This document shows, in pieces, positions 1 to 8,216 of a stretch of 64,000 nt of DNA. Below the pieces are notes generated by a model. That model ran no database searches. It saw nothing but the letters and a program-made list of their open reading frames with translations, and was not told the DNA's origin. Source of the DNA: Candidatus Flexicrinis proximus (lineage in GTDB: Bacteria > Chloroflexota > Anaerolineae > Aggregatilineales > Phototrophicaceae); assembly GCA_016712885.1 (NCBI GenBank), contig JADJQF010000034.1, positions 62,001-126,000 on the forward strand. The letters run 5' to 3'. The position numbers and the translations under genes were made by a program. How positions within the stretch are numbered: the stretch's first letter is position 1; each line of letters opens with the position of its first letter.

Positions 1-148
1 CACCCTGGTTGAACTGCGGATTGAACTGGCTGTGCGGTGTGCTGCGTACGTCGACCAGCATTCGCACGGAATGTAAGTCCAGGAGCGCGATCAGCGATTC
101 GGAGGTGTGGTTGCTGTGGCCGACAGTATATAGGGTAAGTGGTGACAT
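1..148 (-). CDS. DUF488 family protein (5' end only)
   Basis: Reading the complement from an ATG at 148 gives a protein start with TVGHSN at residues 7-12 and VDVRSTPHSQFNPQFN further on. These are the hallmark N-terminal motifs of the DUF488 family: a glycine-histidine-serine turn, then an invariant Asp-Val-Arg-Ser block. The family has no settled biochemical role; some members look like small nucleic-acid or metal-related enzymes. A GGAG ribosome-binding site lies about 8 bases before the ATG. Only about 49 codons are inside the window, and the rest runs off the left edge. The gene is divergent from the copper ATPase gene, and the two share about 90 bases of upstream DNA. Confidence 0.75.
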   Translation of the reverse strand, partial: MSPLTLYTVGHSNHTSESLIALLDLHSVRMLVDVRSTPHSQFNPQFNQG

Positions 149-239
149 CTTACGTCTCCTCAAACAACATCATACTCGCACTCGCAAAACACGCCAAATG
201 GCTTTGTAAGGTGGCATCCTCATAAGGTGACTGTGAGTC

Positions 240-2507
240 ATGTACACACAGGGGGCGAAGCCAATGGAAAACAACAGCACCGATCACAGCCATCACGATC
301 ACACGCATCATCACCATGAAAGCCACGACGCGTCGCCGGAGCCTGCCGTTCGTGCCGATCATTCCTCACATAACGAACATCCCGCACTAACTACATCCCA
401 TGAACACCTGCCGCCGATCAGTCACTCCACGCACAGTCACGCCCCGGCACGTGACCACAGCGAACAACAGCCGCACCCCGGACACGAGGGGCATGCCGGG
501 CATACCGATCACTCGGGCCACGAAGAGATGTTCAGGCAGCGCTTCTGGATTAGCCTGGCGCTTACGATACCGGTTCTCTTGTTCAGCCCGATGATTCGAT
601 CCTGGCTGGGATTCAATATGCCTGAGTTTCCGGGCGCGGACTGGGTGAGCCCGCTGTTTGCAGCGATTGTCTTTGGGGTCGGCGGCATACCCTTTTTGAA
701 CATGGCGGTGCCCGAAATTCGCAGCCGGAAGCCTGGGATGATGACGCTGATTTCGATGGCGATCACTGTCGCATTCGGGTACAGCCTCTTCGGCCTGCTG
801 ACCCGCCAGCCAGACGGGATGTCTATGGAGATGTCCGCCAATGCTGGCATGGATTTCTTCTGGGAGATGGCGACCCTGATCGACATCATGCTTCTGGGAC
901 ACTGGATGGAGATGCGAAGTGTCCGCCGGGCCTCTGGCGCGCTGAATGCGCTGGCAAAACTGCTTCCCGATACGGCTGAGCGCCTCAACAGTGCCGGCAT
1001 TCCCGAAGTCGTTGCGGTATCCAGCCTGAAAAGCGGTGAACTGGTGTTAGTTCGCCCAGGGGCAAGCATTCCAGCAGATGGCACAGTCGAGGACGGGCAC
1101 TCAACCGTTAGCGAGGCCGTCATCACCGGCGAGTCGCGCCCGGTAGAGAAATATCCCGGCGATCCAGTCATCGGCGGGACGCTCAATGGCGATGGCAGCC
1201 TGCGAATCAAGGTCACTGCAACCGGCGATGAATCTGCGTTGGCTGGGATTATGCGCCTCGTGGCAGAGGCGCAGTCCAGCAAATCCCAGACTCAGATCCT
1301 CGCTGATAAAGCCGCAGGCTGGCTGTTCTATGTCGCAATTGCCGCGGCAATCCTGACACTGGTGGGCTGGAGTCTGGCAGAGGGTTTTGGGGCGCAGGCC
1401 ATTGAACGTGTCGTAACCGTTCTGGTGATCGCCTGCCCGCATGCGCTCGGGTTGGCGATCCCCCTCGTGGTATCGATCAGTACCGCCTTGGGCGCGCGGG
1501 ACGGAATTCTCGTCCGCAGCCGTCCCGCCCTTGAAAGCGCGCGCGCCATCGATACCGTGGTATTCGATAAGACCGGCACGCTCACGGAAGGAAATTTCGG
1601 AGTTGTCGGCCTTGCGACCACTCAAGGCTGGGACAAGAACCGTGCGCTCGGGTGGGCGTTAGCCGCTGAAGGCGATTCGGAACATCCGATCGCGGTGGGC
1701 TTGAGAACGGCCGCGGAAAGCCGGGGCGCAGTGGCTCCCAAGGTCGACTCCTTCGAGGCGATTAAAGGACGCGGCATCAAGGCCGTGATCCAGGGGAAAG
1801 TGGTTCATGTGGGCGGCCCCCGCTTGCTCGAAGCGCTGGGCCTGGAGCCGGAAGGTGAGATTGCCGGCTTTGTGAGCAGCGCAGATTCGCAAGGTCAGAC
1901 TGTCGTGACTCTGGTTGTCGACGGCGTCCTGGTGGCGGCCTTTGCCCTGGCCGACATGATCCGTCCCGAAAGCAAGCCGGCGGTTGACCGGTTGCGCGCG
2001 CTCGGTATCGAGGTGGCGATGTTGACTGGCGACAGCAGCGCTGTTGCACGGTCGGTTGCCGGCCAGCTTGGTATACAAACCGTCTTTGCCCAGGTACTGC
2101 CTGAGCACAAGAATCAGAAGATCGCTGAACTCCAGGCGGCTGGAAAGCGCGTTGCGATGGTTGGCGATGGTGTCAATGATGCTCCGGCCCTCGCTCGCGC
2201 CGATGTCGGCATCGCCATGGGTAGTGGGACCGATGTCGCTATCGAAAGCGCGGACATCATCCTGATCAAAAGCGATCCGCGTGACGTCGCACGGGCATTT
2301 GAACTGAGCCGAGCGACCTACCGCAAGATGATCCAGAATCTGATCTGGGCGACCGGCTACAATCTAGTCGCGCTGCCGCTGGCGGCAGGCGTGCTTGCAC
2401 CCGTAGGTATTCTGCTTTCACCCGCCATGGGGGCGGTACTGATGTCGCTGAGCACGATCATCGTCGCTTTAAACGCGCAGCTTCTCAGGCGCGAACTGGC
2501 CGCGTAA
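240..2507 (+). CDS. copB: Copper-translocating P1B-type ATPase, CopB-like
   Basis: Membrane pump predicted to export copper from the cytoplasm using ATP. The first ~95 residues are a His-rich tail (HSHHDHTHHHHESHD and similar) that replaces the CxxC metal-binding domains of CopA pumps. The core shows the TGES actuator loop, the intramembrane CPH motif (IACPHALGLAIP), the phosphorylated DKTGT loop and the GDGVNDAPAL hinge. CPH rather than CPC, plus the His-rich N-terminus, is typical of the P1B-3/CopB subgroup. Length (755 aa) is normal. The ATG at 240 has a moderate AAGGTG site and sits on a TGACT-N3-AGTCA palindrome (228-240). An in-frame ATG at 264 has a stronger AGGGGGC site and may be the true start. 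The neighbouring genes are all copper-related. Confidence 0.93.
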   Translation: MYTQGAKPMENNSTDHSHHDHTHHHHESHDASPEPAVRADHSSHNEHPALTTSHEHLPPISHSTHSHAPARDHSEQQPHPGHEGHAGHTDHSGHEEMFRQRFWISLALTIPVLLFSPMIRSWLGFNMPEFPGADWVSPLFAAIVFGVGGIPFLNMAVPEIRSRKPGMMTLISMAITVAFGYSLFGLLTRQPDGMSMEMSANAGMDFFWEMATLIDIMLLGHWMEMRSVRRASGALNALAKLLPDTAERLNSAGIPEVVAVSSLKSGELVLVRPGASIPADGTVEDGHSTVSEAVITGESRPVEKYPGDPVIGGTLNGDGSLRIKVTATGDESALAGIMRLVAEAQSSKSQTQILADKAAGWLFYVAIAAAILTLVGWSLAEGFGAQAIERVVTVLVIACPHALGLAIPLVVSISTALGARDGILVRSRPALESARAIDTVVFDKTGTLTEGNFGVVGLATTQGWDKNRALGWALAAEGDSEHPIAVGLRTAAESRGAVAPKVDSFEAIKGRGIKAVIQGKVVHVGGPRLLEALGLEPEGEIAGFVSSADSQGQTVVTLVVDGVLVAAFALADMIRPESKPAVDRLRALGIEVAMLTGDSSAVARSVAGQLGIQTVFAQVLPEHKNQKIAELQAAGKRVAMVGDGVNDAPALARADVGIAMGSGTDVAIESADIILIKSDPRDVARAFELSRATYRKMIQNLIWATGYNLVALPLAAGVLAPVGILLSPAMGAVLMSLSTIIVALNAQLLRRELAA

Positions 2508-2658
2508 ACCCTGGAAGGTCGACAACAGCAGCCGTGTTTCGTCCCTGTTGCGAGGCTTGCAAGGGAGTATCCATCCACCCAGCAGCCCCACAGGGACGTT
2601 TTGCTCCTGCGGCTTGCGTCGCCTGATCCGCATCGCTTCAGTTCCGCTAGACTGAATC

Positions 2659-2690
2659 AAAAACGGGCATGCTGAGGCATACCCGTTTTA
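2659..2690. terminator. Bidirectional hairpin terminator between convergent genes
   Basis: A 13-base arm AAAACGGGCATGC (660-672) pairs with GCATACCCGTTTT (677-689) across a TGAG loop, with one mismatch. An A-run lies on the left and a T-run on the right, so it can act for the copper ATPase gene (plus) and the DUF305 gene (minus), which converge here. Confidence 0.85.
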
Positions 2691-2708
2691 TTTGTCTTTC
2701 GTGGAGTA

Positions 2709-3548
2709 CTATGCCGACAGCTCGGCGATGATGGACTCCATCAATTCGATTTCTGCCGTCTGCGCATCGATGATCGCCTGCGCGAACGCGGCGAGTTCTT
2801 CGTGTACGGTGCCACGCGCAAGCAGGCGTTCGCTCATGCGGAGGGCGTCATTGTGATGGTCGATCATCGACTCCAGCCACGCGATCTCGAATTCCACGCC
2901 TTCGAGCCGGTTGAAGCCCGCAAACATTCCCATCATCATTGCGGGATCGGTCGCGCGTGAGTTCATGTTGCTGTGGGCGCTGTGGTCGGGGGTAGCCGGG
3001 TTGGCGTGGTTCATGCCACCCATACCGCTCATCCCGCCGCCCATGTCACCCATGCCGCCCATCATGCCACCCATCATACCGCTCATGTGGCCCATCATCT
3101 CACTCATATGGCCCATCATATCGCTCATGTGGCCCATCATGCCGTCCATCGAGCCCATTTCGCCCATCATGCCGTGCATGTGAGCCATGTGCTCGGACAT
3201 CATACCCATCATGCCGCCTGTAGCATCCATGCCGGACCCCGCCCCCATCGAGTCCATCGACATGACGCTGTAGTCGATGTTGTACCACTCGGCCAGCCAG
3301 ACTTTCATTTGCTCGATTTCAGGGGTCTGCGCATTGATGACAGCCTGGCACAGTTCGACAACCGAGGGTGTCTGCGCTTTTGCCAGACAGGCATTTGCCA
3401 TATCGACCGCCATCTGGTGGTGGTCGGACATGCCTTCGAGGAAGCGCACTTCGCTGCGCTCCAAACGGGCAGGGCTCAGAACTTGGGCATTGGCCGTGAA
3501 CGCGCCAAATAGCACCACACAACACAAAGCCAACAAGATACGTTTCAT
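2709..3548 (-). CDS. Secreted Met-rich DUF305 protein
   Basis: Starts with a clear signal peptide (MKRILLALCCVVLFGAFTANAQ). The mature protein has two DUF305 helical halves, each with an Asp-His-His motif: SDHHQMAVDMANACL near the N-terminus and IDHHNDALRMSERLLARG near the C-terminus. Between them lies a ~90-residue segment made almost only of Met, Gly, His, Asp and Ser (units such as MMGHMS). DUF305 proteins are ferritin-like-fold, often metal-associated extracytoplasmic proteins. The Met/His linker suggests Cu(I) or Ag(I) binding outside the membrane. The ATG at 3548 is preferred over an upstream in-frame start because it begins the signal peptide and has GAGGA 8 bases upstream. It stands alone between two terminators and has its own promoter. 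Confidence 0.88.
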   Translation of the reverse strand: MKRILLALCCVVLFGAFTANAQVLSPARLERSEVRFLEGMSDHHQMAVDMANACLAKAQTPSVVELCQAVINAQTPEIEQMKVWLAEWYNIDYSVMSMDSMGAGSGMDATGGMMGMMSEHMAHMHGMMGEMGSMDGMMGHMSDMMGHMSEMMGHMSGMMGGMMGGMGDMGGGMSGMGGMNHANPATPDHSAHSNMNSRATDPAMMMGMFAGFNRLEGVEFEIAWLESMIDHHNDALRMSERLLARGTVHEELAAFAQAIIDAQTAEIELMESIIAELSA

Positions 3549-3569
3549 AGTCACGATCCTCAATTCGAC

Positions 3570-3599
3570 ACTATAGTAGGGTGTTTGACCCTGCTGCAA
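3570..3599 (-). promoter_or_regulatory. Promoter of the DUF305 gene with embedded dyad
   Basis: On the minus strand, TTGCAG (3594-3599) and TATAGT (3570-3575) are separated by 18 bases. Within the spacer AGGGT and ACCCT form an inverted repeat around CAAAC. Dyads placed between -35 and -10 are typical operators for metal sensors, but no regulator gene of that type is visible here. Confidence 0.55.
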
Positions 3600-3622
3600 A
3601 AAGTGGGGGAAGGCGCCCCCAC
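3597..3622 (-). terminator. Rho-independent terminator after the copper chaperone gene
   Basis: On the minus strand a perfect 7-bp stem (GTGGGGG / CCCCCAC) with a 6-base loop is followed by TTTTT. It ends the 3634-3840 gene. It also overlaps the -35 box of the next gene, so the two copper genes appear to be separate units. Confidence 0.8.
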
Positions 3623-3633
3623 ACGCTTATCTG

Positions 3634-3840
3634 CTAGGACTGAGGCGCGTAATCGATCTCGCGCATCTTGGCCTCGATCGCCTGCCAGGTCGCCGGGTTT
3701 TCCCATTGAACGGTGATCTGTTTGGCGTCGACCACGCCGTCTACCTTCACAACGCCGGGGATGTCCGCAACTTCAAGCTTGATGGTATTCACACAGCCAT
3801 TGCAGCCGATGTTCGGAACAAGCACGGTTTTGATTTCCAT
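3634..3840 (-). CDS. Small heavy-metal-associated (HMA) copper chaperone
   Basis: A 68-aa single HMA domain of the CopZ/Atx1 type, which carries Cu(I) in the cytoplasm to pumps such as CopB. The metal loop reads NIGCNGCVNTIK, giving the CxxC pair, although the usual Met before the first Cys is replaced by Ile-Gly. The later residues (VADIPGVVKVDGVVDAKQ) fit the second helix and strand of the fold, and a Tyr near the C-terminus (IDYAP) is also common in the family. A strong AGGAGAG ribosome site precedes the ATG. The CopB here lacks its own HMA domain, so this chaperone may supply that function in trans; that is inference. Confidence 0.85.
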   Translation of the reverse strand: MEIKTVLVPNIGCNGCVNTIKLEVADIPGVVKVDGVVDAKQITVQWENPATWQAIEAKMREIDYAPQS

Positions 3841-3919
3841 GGATCTTCTCTCCTGAAGTCTGCTTACTACACTCCATTATCCGCGCGCCCCATCGAATTA
3901 CCATAGGCCAGATGGCGTA

Positions 3920-3948
3920 TTGGGGACGTGTCAAATAGCATCTATCAT
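3920..3948 (+). promoter_or_regulatory. Predicted promoter of the two-component genes
   Basis: TTGGGG (3920-3925) and TATCAT (3943-3948) are 17 bases apart, about 70 bases before the response regulator start. The -10 box matches five of six consensus bases; the -35 is weak. Confidence 0.4.
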
Positions 3949-4016
3949 CTAGTGATCAGCTCAATTTCTATCGTCGTCGCTTTCGGATTTCATCCGGTTA
4001 GGGTCGGGTACGCACC

Positions 4017-4628
4017 ATGACTCGTGTTCTTCTGGCAGATGATCACAAAATCGTCCGGCAGGCGACCCGCCTGTATCTGGAGAGTGCAGGTATTGCCGTG
4101 GTCGGCGAAGCAGGCAATGGGGTCGAGGCCGTCGATATGGCTCGCGAACTGAAACCGGACGTCGTGATTATGGATATTCACATGCCTCTGCTGACCGGTA
4201 TTGAGGCGACGCGGCGAATCCGCCTCGATAACGACGAAATCCGGGTGCTGGTATTAACTGCATACAATGAACCCGCCTATGTTCATGCCCTGCTGGAAGC
4301 TGGCGCCGATGGATATGTCCTCAAAACATCGGAACTGTCCACTCTGTTACGGTCACTGCGTGAAGTGGCCGGTGGTCGCCGGGCTTTCGACGCTGAAGTT
4401 CTGAAGGCCGCACGCGACGCTGCGGACTCGCAGCTCTCCGATCGCGAGCTGGAAGTGCTTCGTGCGGCCAGTCGCGGCCAGACCAATAAGGAAATTGGCA
4501 GCGCGCTGTTCATTAGCGACCGCACAGTACAGGGGCATTTACGCAACATCTATGAGAAACTAGGGGTGACCACACGTACTGAAGCAGTAACGATGGCCCT
4601 TCAGCACGGCTGGATTACGTTGGAGTAA
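4017..4628 (+). CDS. NarL/FixJ-family response regulator
   Basis: A 203-aa two-domain regulator. The receiver domain (about 1-120) has the acidic pair in VLLADDH, the phosphoacceptor Asp in DVVIMDIHMP, the conserved Thr/Ser in VLVLTAYN and the Lys in YVLKTSE. The C-terminal LuxR-type helix-turn-helix (about 140-200) reads LSDRELEVLRAASRGQTNKEI, interrupted here only by normal variation, followed by ISDRTVQGHLRNIYEKLGV. It should bind DNA after phosphorylation by the histidine kinase encoded 5 bases downstream. The position beside copB, DUF305 and the chaperone suggests it controls metal-stress genes, but no target site was identified. The ribosome-binding site is weak (GGGTCGGGT). Confidence 0.92.
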   Translation: MTRVLLADDHKIVRQATRLYLESAGIAVVGEAGNGVEAVDMARELKPDVVIMDIHMPLLTGIEATRRIRLDNDEIRVLVLTAYNEPAYVHALLEAGADGYVLKTSELSTLLRSLREVAGGRRAFDAEVLKAARDAADSQLSDRELEVLRAASRGQTNKEIGSALFISDRTVQGHLRNIYEKLGVTTRTEAVTMALQHGWITLE

Positions 4629-4633
4629 CACAC

Positions 4634-5692
4634 ATGTTTCATGTCCACGCCAGCGAATTTGTCGCCATGTGCGGCGTCGCGATAGCGTTACTGGTGGTCA
4701 GCAATGCATGGTTCTATTTGCGCGTACTCCGTCCGGTTTCACGGCTTGCTCAACAGGCCAAGGCGCTCGAACACGGCGATCTGGCGGCGCTGGAAGCCAC
4801 CTGCGGCGGCATTAACGAGATTTCGGAATTGCGCCTGTCGATGGCAAGCATGGTTCGGCATGTGCGCCGCGCTCAGACTCAGCATGCCGCCTATGCCGAA
4901 CGCCTTGCAGACAGCCGCGAAGATGAACGCAAGCGGATTGCACATGAACTCCACGATACGACCATCCAGTCGTTAGTGGCTGTTGCGCAGGCCGTCGACC
5001 TCGCCCGGACTTGGCTAAGAGATCAGCCGCAGCGTGTGGAAGAAGCCCTGACCCTGGCGCGAGAGCAAGCCGCGAACGCCGTCGCCGAACTCCGCGATCA
5101 CATCGCCGATCTCCGTCCGCCTGCACTTGAGGAGCTTGGGCTTGGTGCGGCGCTCGGGATGCTTGCCGATAAACCGGTTGTACCTAAAACTCGATTGGAT
5201 GTGACGGGCACCTCTCGCCGCCTGAACGAAGCGGCCGAACTCACCGTCTTTCGAGCTGCTCAGGAAGCGCTGTCAAATGCCGCGCGGCATGGCAAGGCCC
5301 AGTCTGCCGAGCTCACTTTAGCCTATTCGCCGGACGCGGTTACGCTGACCGTCCACGACGATGGCTCCGGTTTTGAAGTGCCTCGTGATCTCAATGATCT
5401 TGTGCTAGAGGGCCACTACGGGCTAATGGGCCTGCGGGAGCGCGTTGGAAACCTGAACGGGACGGTTACGGTGACAAGCATCCCAGGCGGCGGAACGACG
5501 ATAGTTGCTCGGATTCCTACGGGAGTCATCACTTATGACTCGGCCCGCGACCCGGTATGCGGTACCGCGATCGAGCCTGGCCGCGCCTACAAACAGACAA
5601 ACTACGGCGGCCGCCTCTATACCTTCTGCTGCCCGGTCTGCCAGGGCGCATTTGAGGCCGACCCCGAACGTTACATGCCGTCCCAAGGCTAA
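4634..5692 (+). CDS. Sensor histidine kinase (NarX-type core) with C-terminal YHS metal-binding domain
   Basis: Residues ~8-30 form one transmembrane helix, followed by a short HAMP-like linker (LRPVSRLAQQAKALEHGDL). The HisKA_3 dimerisation helix contains the phosphorylated His in RIAHELHDTTIQ. The HATPase region shows AAQEALSNAARHG (N box), HDDGSGF and the G2 stretch YGLMGLRERVGNL. After the kinase core (about residue 300 on) comes a YHS/TRASH-like module, DPVCGTAIEPGRAY...YTFCCPVCQGAFEADPERY, with Cys residues suited to bind a soft metal. YHS domains occur in copper-handling proteins, so the kinase may sense cytoplasmic metal directly through this tail. It almost lacks an extracytoplasmic sensor. 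It is paired with the response regulator just upstream. Confidence 0.9.
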   Translation: MFHVHASEFVAMCGVAIALLVVSNAWFYLRVLRPVSRLAQQAKALEHGDLAALEATCGGINEISELRLSMASMVRHVRRAQTQHAAYAERLADSREDERKRIAHELHDTTIQSLVAVAQAVDLARTWLRDQPQRVEEALTLAREQAANAVAELRDHIADLRPPALEELGLGAALGMLADKPVVPKTRLDVTGTSRRLNEAAELTVFRAAQEALSNAARHGKAQSAELTLAYSPDAVTLTVHDDGSGFEVPRDLNDLVLEGHYGLMGLRERVGNLNGTVTVTSIPGGGTTIVARIPTGVITYDSARDPVCGTAIEPGRAYKQTNYGGRLYTFCCPVCQGAFEADPERYMPSQG

Positions 5693-5745
5693 ATCGCACT
5701 AGCCGCCGGCTCTCTATCGCCGGGTTGCGGGCAGCTCATGGGTCT

Positions 5746-6924
5746 TTACTCGCCCAACCCCTGAATATCGACAATGTAGTTCCGAGCGCCGCCGCCCAGT
5801 TCGAGCACCCGTATCTCGTAATCGACTGAAGCCCCTGGCGCGATGTCGCGCGCTGTCAGCGGCTGGAACCACGCGCCAATCGCGTCGCCGCTTCCATCGA
5901 AGACCGTTACCAGCGCCAGTGGTTCGCGCGCAGTCTGGTTTCCAGTATTGGTGACTGTGCCGCTCACCAGCAGATGACCTTCGGGCGTGAACAGCGACGT
6001 GTCAGTCCACTGCAGGACCGGCGCGCTGATAATGGGCCGCGAGGGAGGGGTGGCGGGTTGATCACCCAGTGTAACCCTGAACCCGACTGCATCTACCGGC
6101 TGCCCCTGTCCAAATCGCAGACTGAATGGCGCAAATCCACCCGCCGCGATCTGGTATCCCATCGCAGCGTCTGACGCTTCGAGCAGCACAATGCCTTTGG
6201 CGTCGAGGAGCGAGACGCGCACAGGCATGTCGGCGATGGCCTGTCCGGTATGATTTGCGACTTCGCCGGTCACGAACAACACGCCGGTGGGGTTAGTCCA
6301 CGCGGCCGTATTCTGAATCTCGAGGCTCGATGTGTGAACGAACGACAAAGCGGATAACTCGGCAGGTGGCAGCGCCGCCGCCGAACTGATCGTCACTGTA
6401 TTGACGCTTCGTTCGAGTTCTGCCCTCAGGCTTGTGTCGCTCGGGGCGAGCGCCTCAACCACGCTGACATATTCGCCGTCCAGCCTGACAAATGTATTCA
6501 GCGCGAGCTGTGTGCCGTCGCTCAGCGTCCGCACGCCGCTGAATCGCCATGACCCGTCAAACTGCGCCTCGCGGGCGGTCTCGACGTACCGCTGAAGGTC
6601 GGGGCGGTGCAGCGACTGGTAATCGGATGCCAGCTGGGCGATGTCAGGGCTTTCGCCAGCCCGGTGGATAACGGAGGCGGTCAGTACAGGAAAGTCGTAT
6701 CCCGGGGGTGAAAACGAGAAACTCGCGACCGCGCCATCGTTCTGGGTATACAGACCCCAATGCGGAGGCGCCGCGATGCTGAACGCGCCGCTCGGATGGC
6801 GCAGCGTCACCGGAGTCAGATCAGGAGGCAGGGGCGTCGGCGCGAAAACGACTGCGCCGCTACCGCAGCCGGTGAGCAGGGCAAGCACGACAACGATCAG
6901 GGGGAACAGGTTCAGGCGTCTCAT
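5746..6924 (-). CDS. Secreted lipoprotein with FxLYD-like repeats
   Basis: The N-terminus MRRLNLFPLIVVVLALLTGCGSG is a lipoprotein signal with lipobox LLTGC, so the mature 370-residue protein should be lipid-anchored outside the membrane. The first half (to ~170) resembles PsbP/DUF1795-like globular domains (HPSGAFSIAAPPHWGLY). The second half has two copies of an immunoglobulin-like FxLYD pattern: FVTGEVANHTGQAIADMPVRVSLLD and LVSGTVTNTGNQTAREPLALV, each followed by a phrase about an added charge or turn (G-x-x-G). FxLYD domains are common in bacterial surface lipoproteins of unknown function. No clear ribosome site is seen; a TATACT box lies 10 bases upstream of the ATG, so a very short or absent leader is possible. 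Confidence 0.75.
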   Translation of the reverse strand: MRRLNLFPLIVVVLALLTGCGSGAVVFAPTPLPPDLTPVTLRHPSGAFSIAAPPHWGLYTQNDGAVASFSFSPPGYDFPVLTASVIHRAGESPDIAQLASDYQSLHRPDLQRYVETAREAQFDGSWRFSGVRTLSDGTQLALNTFVRLDGEYVSVVEALAPSDTSLRAELERSVNTVTISSAAALPPAELSALSFVHTSSLEIQNTAAWTNPTGVLFVTGEVANHTGQAIADMPVRVSLLDAKGIVLLEASDAAMGYQIAAGGFAPFSLRFGQGQPVDAVGFRVTLGDQPATPPSRPIISAPVLQWTDTSLFTPEGHLLVSGTVTNTGNQTAREPLALVTVFDGSGDAIGAWFQPLTARDIAPGASVDYEIRVLELGGGARNYIVDIQGLGE

Positions 6925-6994
6925 AATGGGCTAGTATATCACGCGAGTTACAGTAGATGCTGATACAATACCCTGTAACCGCAAAGGGGGCATT

Positions 6995-8125
6995 ATGGTC
7001 AATGTTCAGCAGTTGTTGTCGGTCCAGGCCGCATTCGAGAGCCAGCTTTTGTCTAAACCCAATGTTGTCGGTGTCGCCGTCGGCCTTAAAGAGACTGAAG
7101 GGCATTGGACCGACACCATGGCGCTCGTCGCGCTCGTACAGCAAAAACTTCCCCTCACTGCACTCGCGGCCTCCGACCGCATACCCCGCCAGATTGATGA
7201 TATCCCGACCGATGTTTATGAAGTCGGCATCCTTCGCGCTAATCAGCTTATGCCGCCGACCGGTCGCTTTCGCCCCAACGTTCCGGCAGGCGTGAGCAGT
7301 GGGCATTTCAGCATCACTGCCGGTACGCTCGGCGCCATCGTGAAAGATCGCCTTACGGGGGAAAAACTGCTGCTGAGCAACAACCACGTCTTCGCTAACA
7401 GCAATGACGCGCAGGTTGGCGATGCAATACTCCAGCCCGGCCCCGCAGACGGCGGTTTGAATCCCGCGGATATGGTTGCCAGGCTCGAACGCTTCATTCC
7501 CCTGCGCTATATCGAGGATTCCAATCAGCCGCTTCCGGGCAATCCGGGTACGCCTCCCACGCCTTCGCCAGAACCCGGGGGGTGCAATTCAGTGGTCAGC
7601 GCGCTGGTCTCCTTAACGAACTTCGTTGCCAGAATCTCCGGCAGTCAACAGCAGGTTGTCGCCACGGCACATTCGCAGGCGCTCACGGCGTCGGGATTAC
7701 CCCAGACTGTCAACGTTCAGACCACCTCCACCGATAATGTCGTTGACGCGGCCCTCGCCCGACCGATCGATTCCACGATGTTCTCGAATGACATCCGCCA
7801 CATTGGCTCCATCACCGGCACGAAAACACCGCAGATCGGAATGACGGTTCGTAAGGCGGGCCGCACGACGGATTACACGCAGGCGATGGTCACGCTGCTC
7901 AACGCCACCGTCAACGTGGGCTACTCGACCGCTCGCGGGCCGCGAACGGCCCGCTTTACCGGCCAGGTCATCGCTCAGCCGATGAGCCAGGGGGGCGATT
8001 CGGGTTCGCTGATTGTCGATGGTTCTGAGAACCGCGCCGTCGGCATCCTCTTTGCAGGGTCATCCATGGCAACTATTTTCACGCCGATCGATGTGGTCCT
8101 GGCGGCGCTCAACATCACGTTCTGA
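6995..8125 (+). CDS. Trypsin-like serine protease-fold protein (NAL1-like)
   Basis: A 376-aa protein without an obvious signal peptide. An N-terminal ~85-residue segment (KPNVVGVAVGLKETEG ... DDIPTDVYEVG) precedes a trypsin-like fold: catalytic His in LLSNNHVFANSN, likely Asp in NVVDAALARP, and nucleophile Ser in QGGDSGSLIVDG. The same order occurs in bacterial homologues of the plant NAL1 family, whose proteolytic substrates are unknown. A Pro/Gly-rich insert (PGNPGTPPTPSPEPGG) sits between the His and Asp regions. A strong AAGGGGG site lies 5 bases before the ATG. The next gene encodes only a relative of the N-terminal segment. Confidence 0.8.
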   Translation: MVNVQQLLSVQAAFESQLLSKPNVVGVAVGLKETEGHWTDTMALVALVQQKLPLTALAASDRIPRQIDDIPTDVYEVGILRANQLMPPTGRFRPNVPAGVSSGHFSITAGTLGAIVKDRLTGEKLLLSNNHVFANSNDAQVGDAILQPGPADGGLNPADMVARLERFIPLRYIEDSNQPLPGNPGTPPTPSPEPGGCNSVVSALVSLTNFVARISGSQQQVVATAHSQALTASGLPQTVNVQTTSTDNVVDAALARPIDSTMFSNDIRHIGSITGTKTPQIGMTVRKAGRTTDYTQAMVTLLNATVNVGYSTARGPRTARFTGQVIAQPMSQGGDSGSLIVDGSENRAVGILFAGSSMATIFTPIDVVLAALNITF

Positions 8126-8216
8126 TCGGAGACTCGTCCATCCCCAGCCGTGGGTTGCGATAGGGCAGCGGTCCTCACAGCCCGCGCGCTGCGAATACAG
8201 CAAGTAGGAGGTAGCG

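Noticed and set aside
3000..3180. CRISPR-like periodic repeats
   Set aside because: The periodicity is the coding repeat of the Met-rich spacer; there are no uniform repeats with unique spacers.
2911..3512. Long plus-strand frames rich in His or Pro opposite the DUF305 gene
   Set aside because: They are mirror images of the repeated Met codons of the DUF305 gene, with no ribosome site and no family resemblance.
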